NCBI RefSeq assembly: GCF_000383595.1
Contig: NZ_KB911581.1
Span: 558,001 to 622,000 of the forward strand
DNA from: Streptomyces bottropensis ATCC 25435
GTDB lineage: Bacteria; Actinomycetota; Actinomycetes; Streptomycetales; Streptomycetaceae
DNA: 64,000 nucleotides
Reading direction: 5' to 3'
In this document: in pieces, positions 24,525 through 32,824 of the stretch
Position numbering within the stretch: position 1 is the stretch's first letter
Layout: each line of letters opens with the position of its first letter
The notes under the pieces: model-generated
What the model was told of the DNA's origin: nothing
Database searches by the model: none
Seen by the model: the letters and a program-made list of their open reading frames with translations, nothing else
Program-made: the position numbers and the translations under genes

Positions 24525-24759
24525 GACAGAACTGACACTACCCCCCGCGCAAGCCGTTGACCTGCACGAACGGTCGTGATCGCAGTTTTGACAGAACCCA
24601 ATTAAAACTCGACAGAACTCCCGACACCACCGCCGGGAGTCCTGTGACAGAACCTCCCCGGCGGGGTTCTGTCAGCAATTAATTCAGTTCTGTCAAAGAT
24701 CCAGAACACGCCAAAGATGCAGGTCAACGGCCTGCTGGCGAGGTTCTGTCAGTTCTGTC
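24525..24759. other. Candidate replication origin of AICE2: eight iterons
   Basis: GACAGAAC occurs four times forward (24525, 24590, 24611, 24646) and four times inverted as GTTCTGTC (24666, 24687, 24743, 24752). AT-rich tracts (CAATTAAAACT, CAATTAATTCAG) lie between them. A perfect 14-bp inverted repeat, GCCGTTGACCTGCA (24553-24566) and TGCAGGTCAACGGC (24718-24731), brackets the centre. The location after Prim-Pol and DUF3987 and before xis is right for an origin and for control of xis-int. Confidence 0.8.
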
Positions 24760-24795
24760 AGCGGATCCCGCTTCCTCGTGAGGAGTCATCGCCAC

Positions 24796-25140
24796 ATGAG
24801 CACTGCTCCGCGACTGGAACCCCCGGTCCTTCCTCCTGTCTACCTCCCGAGTGACATAGCCAAGGCCCTCCACTGCTCGGAGTGGTGGGTGAAGGAGCAA
24901 GCCCGCAAGGGACGCATTCCCTTCACCAAGCTCGCAGGGAGCTACCGGTTCACGGCCGAGCACTTCGCCGAGATCATGCGCATCTTTGAGAGCCGTCCTA
25001 CCGAAGGGCATGACGTTCCCGCGCCAGCAAAGCAAGCACCCCGGCGCAGGACCATCACAACGGTGGCGTCCGTCCCCTCCCTGAAGGCAAGGACCCCGCG
25101 CAGGGCGCGAGGCGCCCGACCGCAGTCCAACGCAGCCTGA
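24796..25140 (+). CDS. xis: Excisionase-like helix-turn-helix protein
   Basis: Encodes 114 residues. LPSDIAKALHCSEWWVKEQARKGRIPFTKLAGSYRF is a MerR/AlpA-type helix-turn-helix with wing, as in AICE excisionases. The C-terminal half is a basic, disordered tail (PRRRTITTVASV, TPRRARGARPQ), longer than the 60-residue Xis of AICE1. It lies 57 bp before the integrase gene. Confidence 0.78.
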   Translation: MSTAPRLEPPVLPPVYLPSDIAKALHCSEWWVKEQARKGRIPFTKLAGSYRFTAEHFAEIMRIFESRPTEGHDVPAPAKQAPRRRTITTVASVPSLKARTPRRARGARPQSNAA

Positions 25141-25197
25141 TCCCGTGTGCCGCTCGGCTCTCCAGCCGGGCGGCACACCCGTTCATAGGAGAACAAG

Positions 25198-26703
25198 GTG
25201 GGTTATGCCGAGAGCCTCGGCAGCTACTGGCGCGGCCGGTACAAGCTCGCGCCGGGCAAGTACGCCACTGTCCGCGATGCCGATGGCGATGCCATCCGCT
25301 TCCGGACCAAGGCCGCGGCAAAGAAGGCAGCAGACGCCGAGGAAGCGAAGCTGTTGGCCGGAACGAAGAAGGCGCCTCGTGAGCGGATCACCTTCGGTGC
25401 CTACGTCAATCGCTGGTATGCCGCACAAGACTTGGCGGCATCCACCATGCAGAACTACCGGCGCCACATCGAAGAGCACTTGCTCCCCGCATTCGAGGAC
25501 TTCGCCATTGCCGACATCCTGAGCACCGACATTGCCGCTTGGGAGAAGCGCGAACGCGCGGTGCCCTATGCGGCATCCAGCGTCAAGACGTGGCGGGCGA
25601 CGCTGCACCTGATCCTCGCCGACGCTGTTGACGAGGGGCTGCGCGACTCCAATCCGGCAACCAAGCGCCGCGGACGAGGGAAGCGTGCTGGCCGCTCACG
25701 TAACCGGGGCCCGGAGAAGGCAGTTACGACCGCACTCGGCATCCTGCTGCTCGCCGAGAGAATGGCGCTGCTGTCCGGCCGTGACGACGAGTTCGTTGCT
25801 GGCATCCTCAAGGGCTACAGCGGAATGCGCTGGGGCGAGATCGTCGGCCTTGAGCCAGAGTTCGTCCGACCGAAGAGCATCCGCGTGGAGTGGCAGCTCT
25901 ACGAACTGGACACAGGAGAACTGCACCGCTGCCCGCCCAAGGACGACTCCTACCGCGACATCGACACCCCGGGTTTCCTCGCCTCGCTGCTGGCCAGCCA
26001 CGTGGCCCGGACGAGACCGAAGCCTTGCGAATGCCATGGACTGGCCTACGTCTTCCGCGGCCATGGAACCGCCAACGGGTCCGTGAGCCGCCCCGGTGCG
26101 AAGCTAGTCGACGTGGCGCGCCGCTGCGGCGTATCGACCGGCACCGTCTCCAACGCCCTCAACCGCCCTGATGCCGTGGCGGAGCCGACTCGGCTGAAGG
26201 TGCTGGAAGCCGTCAGTGATCTCGGGTACATCCGTAACGCCGCATCGGGGGAGTTGGCTGCTCACTGGCGGCGCTCCGGTTTCGCCACGTGGCTCTTTCG
26301 GCCGGCCGCGACGGGGCGGTATCCCGGGCGAGGCAGTCAGGAGGAGCGGCCGGTGCCTGTCGTTGCTGAGCCGTGGCCTGGCATCCCGGCCCGCGGGCGA
26401 GGAGCCGCCACTAGGGCTGAGGTGTGCTGGGTGCCGATCGCGCCGGGGCTTACTCCGCACGGCTTGCGCCACACTCACAAGACCCTGATGAGGGAAGTGG
26501 GGACCCCGCCAAAGCTCATGGATGAGCGCATGGGGCATGAGGACGGCTCCGTCCAGTCGCGCTATGACCACATCACGCCAGGGATGCGGCAGGCGCTGAT
26601 GACCGCACTCACCGGGATGTGGGAGGAAGCGTTGGACGCGCGCCGGACCATGAGTCTCGGCTCGCCGGTGACCGCTCTGGATGCGCTGCTAAAAGCTCGC
26701 TAG
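25198..26703 (+). CDS. int: Tyrosine integrase with embedded LacI-type DNA-binding domain
   Basis: Encodes 501 residues from GTG 25198. The arm-binding and core-binding domains are followed by the catalytic domain: Arg211 in GMRWGEI, the HxxR box in TPHGLRHTHK near residue 424, MGHEDGSVQSRYDH with Tyr456. Between the first Arg and the HxxR box, around residues 302-350, lies KLVDVARRCGVSTGTVSNAL followed by RLKVLEAVSDLGYIRNA, a textbook LacI-family headpiece, and then a Pro/Arg-rich linker. The frame is continuous through the insertion. The protein integrates AICE2 into tRNA-Pro, whose 3' end lies 122 bp downstream. Whether the headpiece binds DNA or regulates the enzyme is unknown. Confidence 0.88.
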   Translation: MGYAESLGSYWRGRYKLAPGKYATVRDADGDAIRFRTKAAAKKAADAEEAKLLAGTKKAPRERITFGAYVNRWYAAQDLAASTMQNYRRHIEEHLLPAFEDFAIADILSTDIAAWEKRERAVPYAASSVKTWRATLHLILADAVDEGLRDSNPATKRRGRGKRAGRSRNRGPEKAVTTALGILLLAERMALLSGRDDEFVAGILKGYSGMRWGEIVGLEPEFVRPKSIRVEWQLYELDTGELHRCPPKDDSYRDIDTPGFLASLLASHVARTRPKPCECHGLAYVFRGHGTANGSVSRPGAKLVDVARRCGVSTGTVSNALNRPDAVAEPTRLKVLEAVSDLGYIRNAASGELAAHWRRSGFATWLFRPAATGRYPGRGSQEERPVPVVAEPWPGIPARGRGAATRAEVCWVPIAPGLTPHGLRHTHKTLMREVGTPPKLMDERMGHEDGSVQSRYDHITPGMRQALMTALTGMWEEALDARRTMSLGSPVTALDALLKAR

Positions 26704-26737
26704 CAGCGCGCTGATCTGGAGGCAGATTCCAAGATCT

Positions 26738-26754
26738 TCTCCAGGATTTCTCCA
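26738..26754 (+). other. Candidate integrase arm-type site, right end of AICE2
   Basis: TCTCCAGGATTTCTCCA, one base different from the motif at 7553-7569. Another CTGGAGAA follows at 26763 in inverted sense. Lies between int and the att core. Confidence 0.6.
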
Positions 26755-26775
26755 GAGAGTCCCTGGAGAACGAGG

Positions 26776-26809
26776 CAGGCCCGGTGCTGATCTCTCAGCA
26801 CCGGGCCTG
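26776..26809. terminator. 15-bp hairpin between int and tRNA-Pro
   Basis: CAGGCCCGGTGCTGA pairs with TCAGCACCGGGCCTG around TCTC. It can terminate both int and, from the other strand, the tRNA-Pro transcript, replacing the original terminator now displaced to 7351-7387. Confidence 0.85.
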
Positions 26810-26822
26810 ACCTGGTGTTTCA

Positions 26823-26867
26823 CTGTCGGGGTGGCGGGATTTGAACCCACGACCTCTTCGTCCCGAA
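26823..26867. other. Right attachment site of AICE2 within tRNA-Pro
   Basis: Identical over 45 bp to 7400-7444. It covers the 3' portion of the tRNA up to the anticodon loop, so the element brings its own copy and keeps the tRNA functional. Confidence 0.92.
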
Positions 26868-26899
26868 CGAAGCGCGCTGCCAAGCTGCGCTACACCCCG
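26826..26899 (-). tRNA. tRNA-Pro (anticodon CGG)
   Basis: A 74-nt cloverleaf on the minus strand: acceptor CGGGGTG paired with CACCCCG, D-arm with AGCGCAGCTTGGCAGCGC, anticodon stem-loop CTTCGTTCGGGACGAAG with anticodon CGG, and T-arm GTGGGTTCAAATCCCGC. The terminal CCA is not encoded. It is the integration site of AICE2. Confidence 0.97.
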
Positions 26900-26928
26900 A
26901 TTGTCACTGCTTGTCGCGGCGACGTCGT

Positions 26929-27762
26929 TTACTTTAGCCCACCGGGGGCGGGAGACGAAATCCGGTTTTCGGGGCGTCGGTCGGGGCGGTCGGGGCGGCC
27001 CCTGCGGGGGTGTACGGGGTCGGGGCGGAGGTGGTCGACGACGATGAGGAGAAGGGCGAGGGCGTAGAAGGCGAGGCCCAGGAGCAGGGCGTTGCCGAGG
27101 ACGCTCTTGTAGCCGTGGCGGTCGACGTCCAGGAAGGGGTAGAGGTACGGGGCCGGCCAGTCGGGGGTCACCAGGGCGGCTCGGCCGAGCGTGAACGCCA
27201 GGAACCCCAGCGGGTAGAGCAGCCAGGCCGCCGCAAGGCTGAGGCGGGGCGGCGCCGGGCGGGTCAGGAACAGCCAGTCCACCACCACCGCGAGCGGGAT
27301 CGCGGTGTGGAAGGCGACGTCCGTCAACGCGAGCCATCCGGTGGGGGCGGCCGGGGCGCCCGTCGACGTCATCGTCATGGAGAAGGCCGTCGCGTCCCGC
27401 GTCAGGACCAGATGGTGGACCAGCGCCGTGATCACTGCGTAGAGAACCGTGCCGACCGTCATCCAGGACGGCAGGGGGCGGCGGGCGGACCACGCGCCGC
27501 GGGCCGAAGCGGCGAAGACCAGCGCCACCAGGGCCGTGCTCTGGACAGCGAAGTGGCTGAACGCCCGCAGAGGGCTGCCCAGCGTCATCTCGATCACCAC
27601 GGCGGCTGTCGCTGCCAGCGCGACCAGGGCGCGGTACACCGCCGCCGGCCGGCGGCGTGTCGGCGTCACCACCGCCGTCGCGGGCACGACGGATTTCACC
27701 GGTGCGGGGATGCCCGAGATCGCGGGCAGGTCGGGGATGTCCCTGGGTATCGGTGAGGTCAT
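26929..27762 (-). CDS. Pr6Pr-family integral membrane protein
   Basis: Encodes 277 residues with about six membrane helices (ALVALAATAAVVIEMTLG, TALVALVFAASARGAW, MTVGTVLYAVITALVHHLVL, and later LAVVVDWLFLT, AAWLLYPLGFLAFTLGR, ALLLGLAFYALALLLIVVDH). The motif HHLVLTRD and the YPxxF-type sequences (PYLYPFLDVDRHGY) match the actinobacterial Pr6Pr family. The Pro/Arg-rich tail is cytoplasmic. Function unknown. First chromosomal gene right of AICE2, transcribed towards the tRNA. Confidence 0.75.
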   Translation of the reverse strand: MTSPIPRDIPDLPAISGIPAPVKSVVPATAVVTPTRRRPAAVYRALVALAATAAVVIEMTLGSPLRAFSHFAVQSTALVALVFAASARGAWSARRPLPSWMTVGTVLYAVITALVHHLVLTRDATAFSMTMTSTGAPAAPTGWLALTDVAFHTAIPLAVVVDWLFLTRPAPPRLSLAAAWLLYPLGFLAFTLGRAALVTPDWPAPYLYPFLDVDRHGYKSVLGNALLLGLAFYALALLLIVVDHLRPDPVHPRRGRPDRPDRRPENRISSPAPGGLK

Positions 27763-27944
27763 GCGATCACGCTAGGGCGCCCGGACGAAACGGGCCATTC
27801 GTGATGATCCGTACGAGGTGACGCCCACCAGCAATTTCGCCGCCGGGCCGCCGGGCCGCATCGCCTCCCGTGCCGGCCCACGCCCCGCCCGGGCGGCCTC
27901 GCGGGCAGCCCCGGCAGTCCTGCCCGCGACTCCCCTTACCCCCC

Positions 27945-28874
27945 TTACCCCTTCCGTGCCACCAGCGTCAGCAGTGAAGCCTCCGGCGGGCACGCGAACC
28001 TCACCGGGGTGTAGCGACTCGTGCCACAGCCGGCCGAGACGTGCAGGTACGCCGTGCGGCCGTCCGCCGTGTGGGTGGAGAGGCCCTTCACGCGGTCCGT
28101 GTCGAGGTCGCAGTTGGTGACGAGGGCGCCGTAGAAGGGGATGCAGAGCTGGCCGCCGTGCGTGTGGCCGGCGAGGACGAGGGGGTAGCCGTCGGCGGTG
28201 AAGGCGTCGAGGGCGCGGAGATAGGGAGCGTGGACGACGGCCAGGGAGAGATCGGCGGAGTCGGACGGGCCGCCCGCCACCCGGGCGTAGCGGTCCCGCT
28301 TGATGTGCGGGTCGTCGAGGCCGGTCAGCTCGACCGACATGCCCTCGATCTTCAGCGTGCCGCGGGTGTTGGTGAGGTTGAGCCAGCCCGCCCCGTCGAA
28401 GCCGTCCCGCAGGTCCTCCCACGGGTTGTGGACGGCGCCGACCACCGGCTTGTTGCCGTTCAGCCCGTGGCGGCCCTGGACCTTCTCCAGCAGGTAGCGG
28501 GCGGGGTTGCGCAGCGTCGGGCCGTAGTAGTCGTTCGAGCCGAAGACGTACGCGCCCGGCAACTCCATCAAGGGGCCCAGCGCGTCCAGCACCTCGGGGA
28601 CGCCCTCGGGGTCGGAGAGGTTGTCGCCGGTGTTGATCACGAAATCCGGACGCAGCCCGGCCAGGGAACGCAACCAGCGCTGCTTCTTGCGCTGTCCGCT
28701 CACCATGTGGATGTCGGAGACCTGGAGTATGCGCAGCGGTCGCATGCCTGGTGGCAGCACCGGCACCGTCACCCGCCGCAGTCGGAAGGAGCGGGCCTCG
28801 ATGCCCGCCGCATACACCACACCGGCGGCACCGACCGCCGCGATCCCCAGAGGTACTCCGTATCGCGCTTGCAT
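27945..28874 (-). CDS. Membrane-anchored metallophosphoesterase
   Basis: Encodes 309 residues. After an N-terminal hydrophobic anchor (PLGIAAVGAAGVVYAAGIEA), the calcineurin-like metal motifs appear in order: SDIHM, INTGDNLS, FGSNDYYG (GNHD variant), AVVHAP and LAGHTHGGQL. The Cys/Tyr-rich end (SAGCGTSRYTPVRFACPPE) is typical of the YkuE-like branch. It probably hydrolyses phosphoesters at the membrane; the substrate is unknown. Promoter lies in the 342-bp gap shared with the divergent YqeY gene. Confidence 0.87.
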   Translation of the reverse strand: MQARYGVPLGIAAVGAAGVVYAAGIEARSFRLRRVTVPVLPPGMRPLRILQVSDIHMVSGQRKKQRWLRSLAGLRPDFVINTGDNLSDPEGVPEVLDALGPLMELPGAYVFGSNDYYGPTLRNPARYLLEKVQGRHGLNGNKPVVGAVHNPWEDLRDGFDGAGWLNLTNTRGTLKIEGMSVELTGLDDPHIKRDRYARVAGGPSDSADLSLAVVHAPYLRALDAFTADGYPLVLAGHTHGGQLCIPFYGALVTNCDLDTDRVKGLSTHTADGRTAYLHVSAGCGTSRYTPVRFACPPEASLLTLVARKG

Positions 28875-29216
28875 GTGTCCATCGTGTCAGACCCCGCCGA
28901 ACCCGAGCGCACGCCTGTGGACAACCGCCGACCACCCGCAACCGATCGTCAAGTCCCCCTGTGGACAACCCACTCCGGACTGTCCACCGACCAGCTCCCG
29001 ACCGGCAGCCGACCCGCTCCCGCCCCGTAACCGGACTGCAGCCGGCCCGCACCCCGACCAGCAGCCCACCCGCACCCGGCCACGGCCTCACCACGGTCCG
29101 ACCCCGCCCGCCCTCCACACCCCGCACACCCGCCCCCACCGATCCGTCCCACGGGTCCGCACACACCAGCGAAATCAAGGCGCGCTCCCCACATCACACC
29201 TGCGACAATCGGCCCC
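28875..29216. other. Divergent intergenic region, no gene seen
   Basis: GC-rich, Pro/Arg-codon-like sequence in all frames, with repeated CCGACC motifs. It must hold promoters for the metallophosphoesterase and the YqeY gene. I see no conserved site or RNA. Confidence 0.4.
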
Positions 29217-29684
29217 ATGACCACGCTCAAGTCGAAGCTGCAGGAAGACCTCAACGCCGCCATCAGGGAGCGCGACGAGCTCCGCTCCTCGACGCTCCGG
29301 CTGACCCTCACCGCGATCACCAAGGAAGAGGTCGCGGGCAAGGAGAAGCGCGAGCTGTCCGACGACGAGGTGCTCAAGGTGATCACCAAGGAGGCGAAGA
29401 AGCGCCGCGAGGCCGCGGACGCCTTCGCCCAGGGCGGTCGCCCCGAGTCGGCCGAGCGGGAGAAGGCGGAAGGCGCGTTTCTCGCCGAGTACCTGCCCAA
29501 GCAGCTGTCCGACGAGGAGCTGAAGCAGATCGTCGTCCAGGCCGTCGAGGAGGCCCGGGCCGCCGGTGCCGAGGGCCCGCGCGCGATGGGCCAGGTCATG
29601 AAGATCGTCAACCCGAAGGTGGCCGGACTCGCCGAGGGCGGCCGGGTCGCCGCCATCGTCAAGCAGCAGCTCATGGGCGCCTGA
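29217..29684 (+). CDS. GatB/YqeY domain-containing protein
   Basis: Encodes 155 residues: LKSKLQEDLNAAIRERDELR, the characteristic N-terminus, then ELSDDEVLKVITKEAKKRRE and a C-terminal segment MGQVMKIVNPKVAGLAEGGRV, which are the conserved YqeY blocks resembling the tRNA-binding tail of GatB. Full family length. Its cellular role is poorly defined; it is not needed with a GatCAB context here. Ends towards a bidirectional terminator shared with the PBP gene. Confidence 0.9.
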   Translation: MTTLKSKLQEDLNAAIRERDELRSSTLRLTLTAITKEEVAGKEKRELSDDEVLKVITKEAKKRREAADAFAQGGRPESAEREKAEGAFLAEYLPKQLSDEELKQIVVQAVEEARAAGAEGPRAMGQVMKIVNPKVAGLAEGGRVAAIVKQQLMGA

Positions 29685-29748
29685 GCAGCCCTCCGGACCC
29701 GGCTCCCGCTCCCGCGGCAGCCCTCCGGACCCGGCTCCCGCTCCCGCG
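29685..29748 (+). repeat. Exact tandem duplication of a 32-bp unit
   Basis: The unit 29685-29716 (starting GCAGCCCTCCGGACCC) is repeated at 29717-29748 directly after the YqeY stop. Probably slippage; no function is evident. Confidence 0.85.
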
Positions 29749-29768
29749 CGCCGCAGCACAGCAACAAC

Positions 29769-29807
29769 GGCGGTGGGGCGCCCCTTCTCAAGGGGCGCCC
29801 CACCGCC
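29769..29807. terminator. 18-bp perfect bidirectional terminator
   Basis: GGCGGTGGGGCGCCCCTT pairs with AAGGGGCGCCCCACCGCC around CTC, midway between the convergent YqeY and PBP genes. Confidence 0.9.
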
Positions 29808-29858
29808 GTATTCATGTCAGGTCGCCGGTGACGTCACGCTCGCCGCCACCGCGGCTCG

Positions 29859-32180
29859 TCAGCCGAAGCCGCCGCCATTGCCGTTCCCGTTGTTCCCGCC
29901 GTTCGTCTGCCCCTGGATCCAGTTCTCCGGGATGCTGAACTCCGGGGTCGGGAACCTGGTGTCTCCGTCGATGCCACCGATGAAGCCGCCGCCGTCGCCG
30001 CGGTCGTCACCGTTGCCGTTGTCGTCGTTGCCACCGTTGCCGTTCCCGCGGCCGTCGTTGTCGCTGTCGTTGTCGTCGTCCTGCTCGCGGGGCCGGTCCT
30101 CGGGGAGGTAGACCTTGTTGAAGTCGGGACGGGGCTTGCCCTCCAGCGCACCGGACATCATGTCGCGCCAGATCGGGCCGGGGACCTTTCCGCCGAAGAC
30201 CTTGCCGTAGCCCACGCCGCCGATGGTGATGTTCACCATCTGGCGCTCGTGCGCGGGGTCGCCCACCCAGACGGCGCCGGCCATGTTCGGGGTGTAGCCC
30301 ACGAACCAGGCCGCGTAACGGCCGTCCGTCGTACCGGTCTTACCGGCGCTGGGACGGCTGGGGCCGAGGCCGGCCTCCGTACCCGTACCGTCCTCGACCA
30401 CGCCCTTGAGCAGGGCGCTGATGGTGTCGGCGGTGTTCTCGGACATGGCGCGCGAGCACGTCGACTTCGGGACCTCCAGCGACTTCGACTTGTCGCCGAC
30501 CCGCTGGGTGATGGACTCGATGGCGACCGGCGTGCAGTACATACCGCGCGCGGCGAAGGTCGCGTACGCGTTCGCCATGGTCAGCGGGGACATCTCCTGC
30601 GTGCCGAGAGCTATCGACGGCGCCTGGTCGATCTTGCGGCCGTCGGCCCGCTCGACGCCCATCTTCTTGGCCATCTTCGTCACCGGGCAGATGCCGATGT
30701 CCGCGATCATCTGCACGAAGTAGGTGTTGACCGACAGTGCGGTCGCCTTCCGCAGGGAGTACGGGCCGACCTCGCTCGCGCTCTCGTTCTCGAGCTCCGC
30801 GGCGCTGCTGCCGGTTCCGTTGCGCCAGCTGCCGCCGCCGCAGACGGAGATCGGGCTCGGGTAGGCCATCTTGTACGGCGCGGAGTAGACCTTCCCCGGG
30901 GACATGCCGCCTTCGAGGGCCGCCGCGGCGACGATCGGCTTGAACGTCGAACCCGGCTGGTAGCCCGCTCCGCCGCCCATGGACTCGTTCACCGAGAGGT
31001 TTATCGACGTCTCGTTCTTCTTGGTGTCGAGACCGTACGGCCTCGACTGCCCCATGGCGAGGATCTTGCCGGTGCCGGGCTCCACGATGGTGGCGGCCGT
31101 GGCGACCTCGTCCTTCTGGTAGACGTGCCGCTTGACGGAAGCCTGGACCGACTTCTGGGCCTTCGGGTCCATCGTCGTCCGGATCGTCAGGCCGCCCTGG
31201 TTCCAGATCTTGGCCCGGTCCTCCTTGGACTTGCCGAAGATCGGGGTGTTCAGGAACACCTCACGCACGTAGTCGCAGAAGAAACCAGCGCCCTTGACCG
31301 CCGTGATGCAGCCGTTCTTCGGCTTCCTGATGTCGAGGCCGAGCGGCTTCTTGGCGGCCTTGTCCGCCTCCGCCTGCGAGATGTCGCCGAGATCGGCCAT
31401 GCGCTGCAGCACGGTGTTGCGCCGCTTGGTGGCTTCCTGTGGGTCGTTCACCGGGTCGTACCGGCTGGGCGACTGCACGATTCCGGCGAGGAGCGCGGCC
31501 TCCTCCACATCCAGGTCCTTGGCGGACTTGGAGAAGTAACGCTGGGACGCGGCCTCGACGCCGTACGCCTGCTGGCCGAAGAACGTGATGTTCAGGTAGT
31601 TCTCGAGGATCTTCTTCTTGCCGAGTTCCTCTTCGAGCTGGATCGCTTTCTTCAGCTCGTTGATCTTCCGGCCGAGGGTCTGCTGGGTGGCCTGGGCGAC
31701 CAGCGTCGGGTCGTCGCCGGCCTCCTCCACCGCCACGTTCTTCACCAGTTGCTGCGTCAGCGTGGACGCGCCCTGGGCGACCCCGCCCTCCCGCGCGTTC
31801 CGGTTGAGCGCGCGCAGAACGCCCTTCAGGTCGATCGCGCCGTGCTGGTAGAACCGGGCGTCCTCGATGGCGATGATCGCCTGCTGCATGTAGGGCGAGA
31901 TCTCCTTGAGATCGACCACCGTACGGTCGCGGCTGTACACCGTGGCGATCAAGTCGCCCTTGCTGTCGAGGATCGTGGTGCGCTGGCTCAGCGGTGGCTG
32001 CTTGAGGTTGGCGGGGAGCTCGTCGAACCCCTCGACGGAACCCTTGGCCGCCAGCCCCAGGGCGCCGACCGCGGGCAGGGCGATGCCCGCCATGACGGCA
32101 CCGGCGAGCACGCTGACACCTAGGAACTTGGCGGCCTGCTGTGTGGGGGACAGACCACCACCCGAGCGCTTGTTTGGCAT
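29859..32180 (-). CDS. Class A penicillin-binding protein (transglycosylase/transpeptidase)
   Basis: Encodes 773 residues. A cytoplasmic basic start and one membrane helix (FLGVSVLAGAVMAGIALPA) are followed by the GT51 transglycosylase domain with catalytic Glu in AIIAIEDARFYQHGAID (about residue 105) and GASTLTQQLVKN. The transpeptidase domain has SxxK in GSTFKPI (near residue 417), SxN in LSVNTYF and KTGTTD. The C-terminal 75 residues are an Asp/Asn/Gly-rich low-complexity tail. It polymerises and crosslinks peptidoglycan outside the membrane. It is divergent from wblA, the PonA2-WhiB arrangement conserved in Actinobacteria. Confidence 0.93.
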   Translation of the reverse strand: MPNKRSGGGLSPTQQAAKFLGVSVLAGAVMAGIALPAVGALGLAAKGSVEGFDELPANLKQPPLSQRTTILDSKGDLIATVYSRDRTVVDLKEISPYMQQAIIAIEDARFYQHGAIDLKGVLRALNRNAREGGVAQGASTLTQQLVKNVAVEEAGDDPTLVAQATQQTLGRKINELKKAIQLEEELGKKKILENYLNITFFGQQAYGVEAASQRYFSKSAKDLDVEEAALLAGIVQSPSRYDPVNDPQEATKRRNTVLQRMADLGDISQAEADKAAKKPLGLDIRKPKNGCITAVKGAGFFCDYVREVFLNTPIFGKSKEDRAKIWNQGGLTIRTTMDPKAQKSVQASVKRHVYQKDEVATAATIVEPGTGKILAMGQSRPYGLDTKKNETSINLSVNESMGGGAGYQPGSTFKPIVAAAALEGGMSPGKVYSAPYKMAYPSPISVCGGGSWRNGTGSSAAELENESASEVGPYSLRKATALSVNTYFVQMIADIGICPVTKMAKKMGVERADGRKIDQAPSIALGTQEMSPLTMANAYATFAARGMYCTPVAIESITQRVGDKSKSLEVPKSTCSRAMSENTADTISALLKGVVEDGTGTEAGLGPSRPSAGKTGTTDGRYAAWFVGYTPNMAGAVWVGDPAHERQMVNITIGGVGYGKVFGGKVPGPIWRDMMSGALEGKPRPDFNKVYLPEDRPREQDDDNDSDNDGRGNGNGGNDDNGNGDDRGDGGGFIGGIDGDTRFPTPEFSIPENWIQGQTNGGNNGNGNGGGFG

Positions 32181-32824
32181 GAGGGCAGCCTAATCCGTAG
32201 CGAGGACCGTTCCGAAGGAGCAGGTGGGTCCAGAGGGGTACGGGTGCCGGATCGTGACATCCGGTGTCCGCGCGACGGGCGCATGCGCGCGCTGACGCCT
32301 CCCGAAATCGGGCGCGCCACGAGAAGCCCGGCACGAGAAGCCCGGCACGAGAACCCCGGCACGAAACCGACGCGAAAGTCGGGCACGAAACCGACGCGAA
32401 AGCCGGGAGAACATGAACGGTTGTCTACGTTCCCATTCGCCGGACACGCGCGCAGGCGTTGGCCTAAGCTGCTCTCAACTGTCACAGCCGTAGGGCCCTT
32501 GTATCAAGTACGTCCAGCGAGCCCGAATCGTTCTGACGTTCTTCCGATTTTTTTCGGGTGCCGTGTCCGAATACGCCTCGTGTGTCATTCGGTGTCCGTT
32601 GTGACGCATGTCAACCGTCCCGATCTGCCGGGATAGTCACGTATGTCCTCAGGTCACTCCCGCGGGTGATCTGCCGCTTACGCATAGTCCGTTCGGGCCA
32701 TTCAAGATTGGGCCCGAAGGGGGTGTTGCGCTGTGCCCACCTTCCGTAACGTCCTCAACTGGCGGCGGTGAATATGCCGCTGCCGCCGTGGGGGAGCCTC
32801 GATTCGGGAGAGGACGGCGCCGGT
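32181..32824. other. Long divergent promoter region with short tandem repeats
   Basis: 644 bp between the PBP and wblA. At about 32318-32405 GGCACGAGAAGCCC-type units repeat three times and merge into GGCACGAAACCGACGCGAAAG twice, a decaying tandem array. The long region upstream of wblA (about 32450-32820) is comparatively AT-rich around 32520-32560 (TTCTTCCGATTTTTTTC) and probably contains its promoter and a long 5' leader. No gene is seen. An in-frame GTG at 32768 could lengthen WblA by 19 residues. Confidence 0.6.

Larger units (their letters stand above)
7445..26867 (+). mobile_element. AICE2, complete integrative and conjugative element in tRNA-Pro
   Basis: Bounded by the 45-bp att repeats, about 19.4 kb. 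From left to right it has a cargo zone (7.4-14.3 kb), a GntR-type repressor, a transfer operon ending in TraB, a repeat zone likely to be the transfer site, methyltransferase, primase-polymerase and DUF3987 genes, an iteron origin, excisionase and integrase next to the tRNA. All backbone genes appear intact, so the element may still excise and transfer. An IS630-family insertion lies in the cargo zone. Confidence 0.92.

Noticed and set aside
26098..26260. Separate LacI-family regulator gene
   Set aside because: The headpiece lies inside the uninterrupted integrase frame and has no own start or effector domain.
30249..32123. 624-codon open frame on the + strand opposite the penicillin-binding protein gene
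   Set aside because: It mirrors a well-supported gene, has Arg/Gly/Val-rich composition typical of antisense frames in high-GC DNA, and no recognisable domain.
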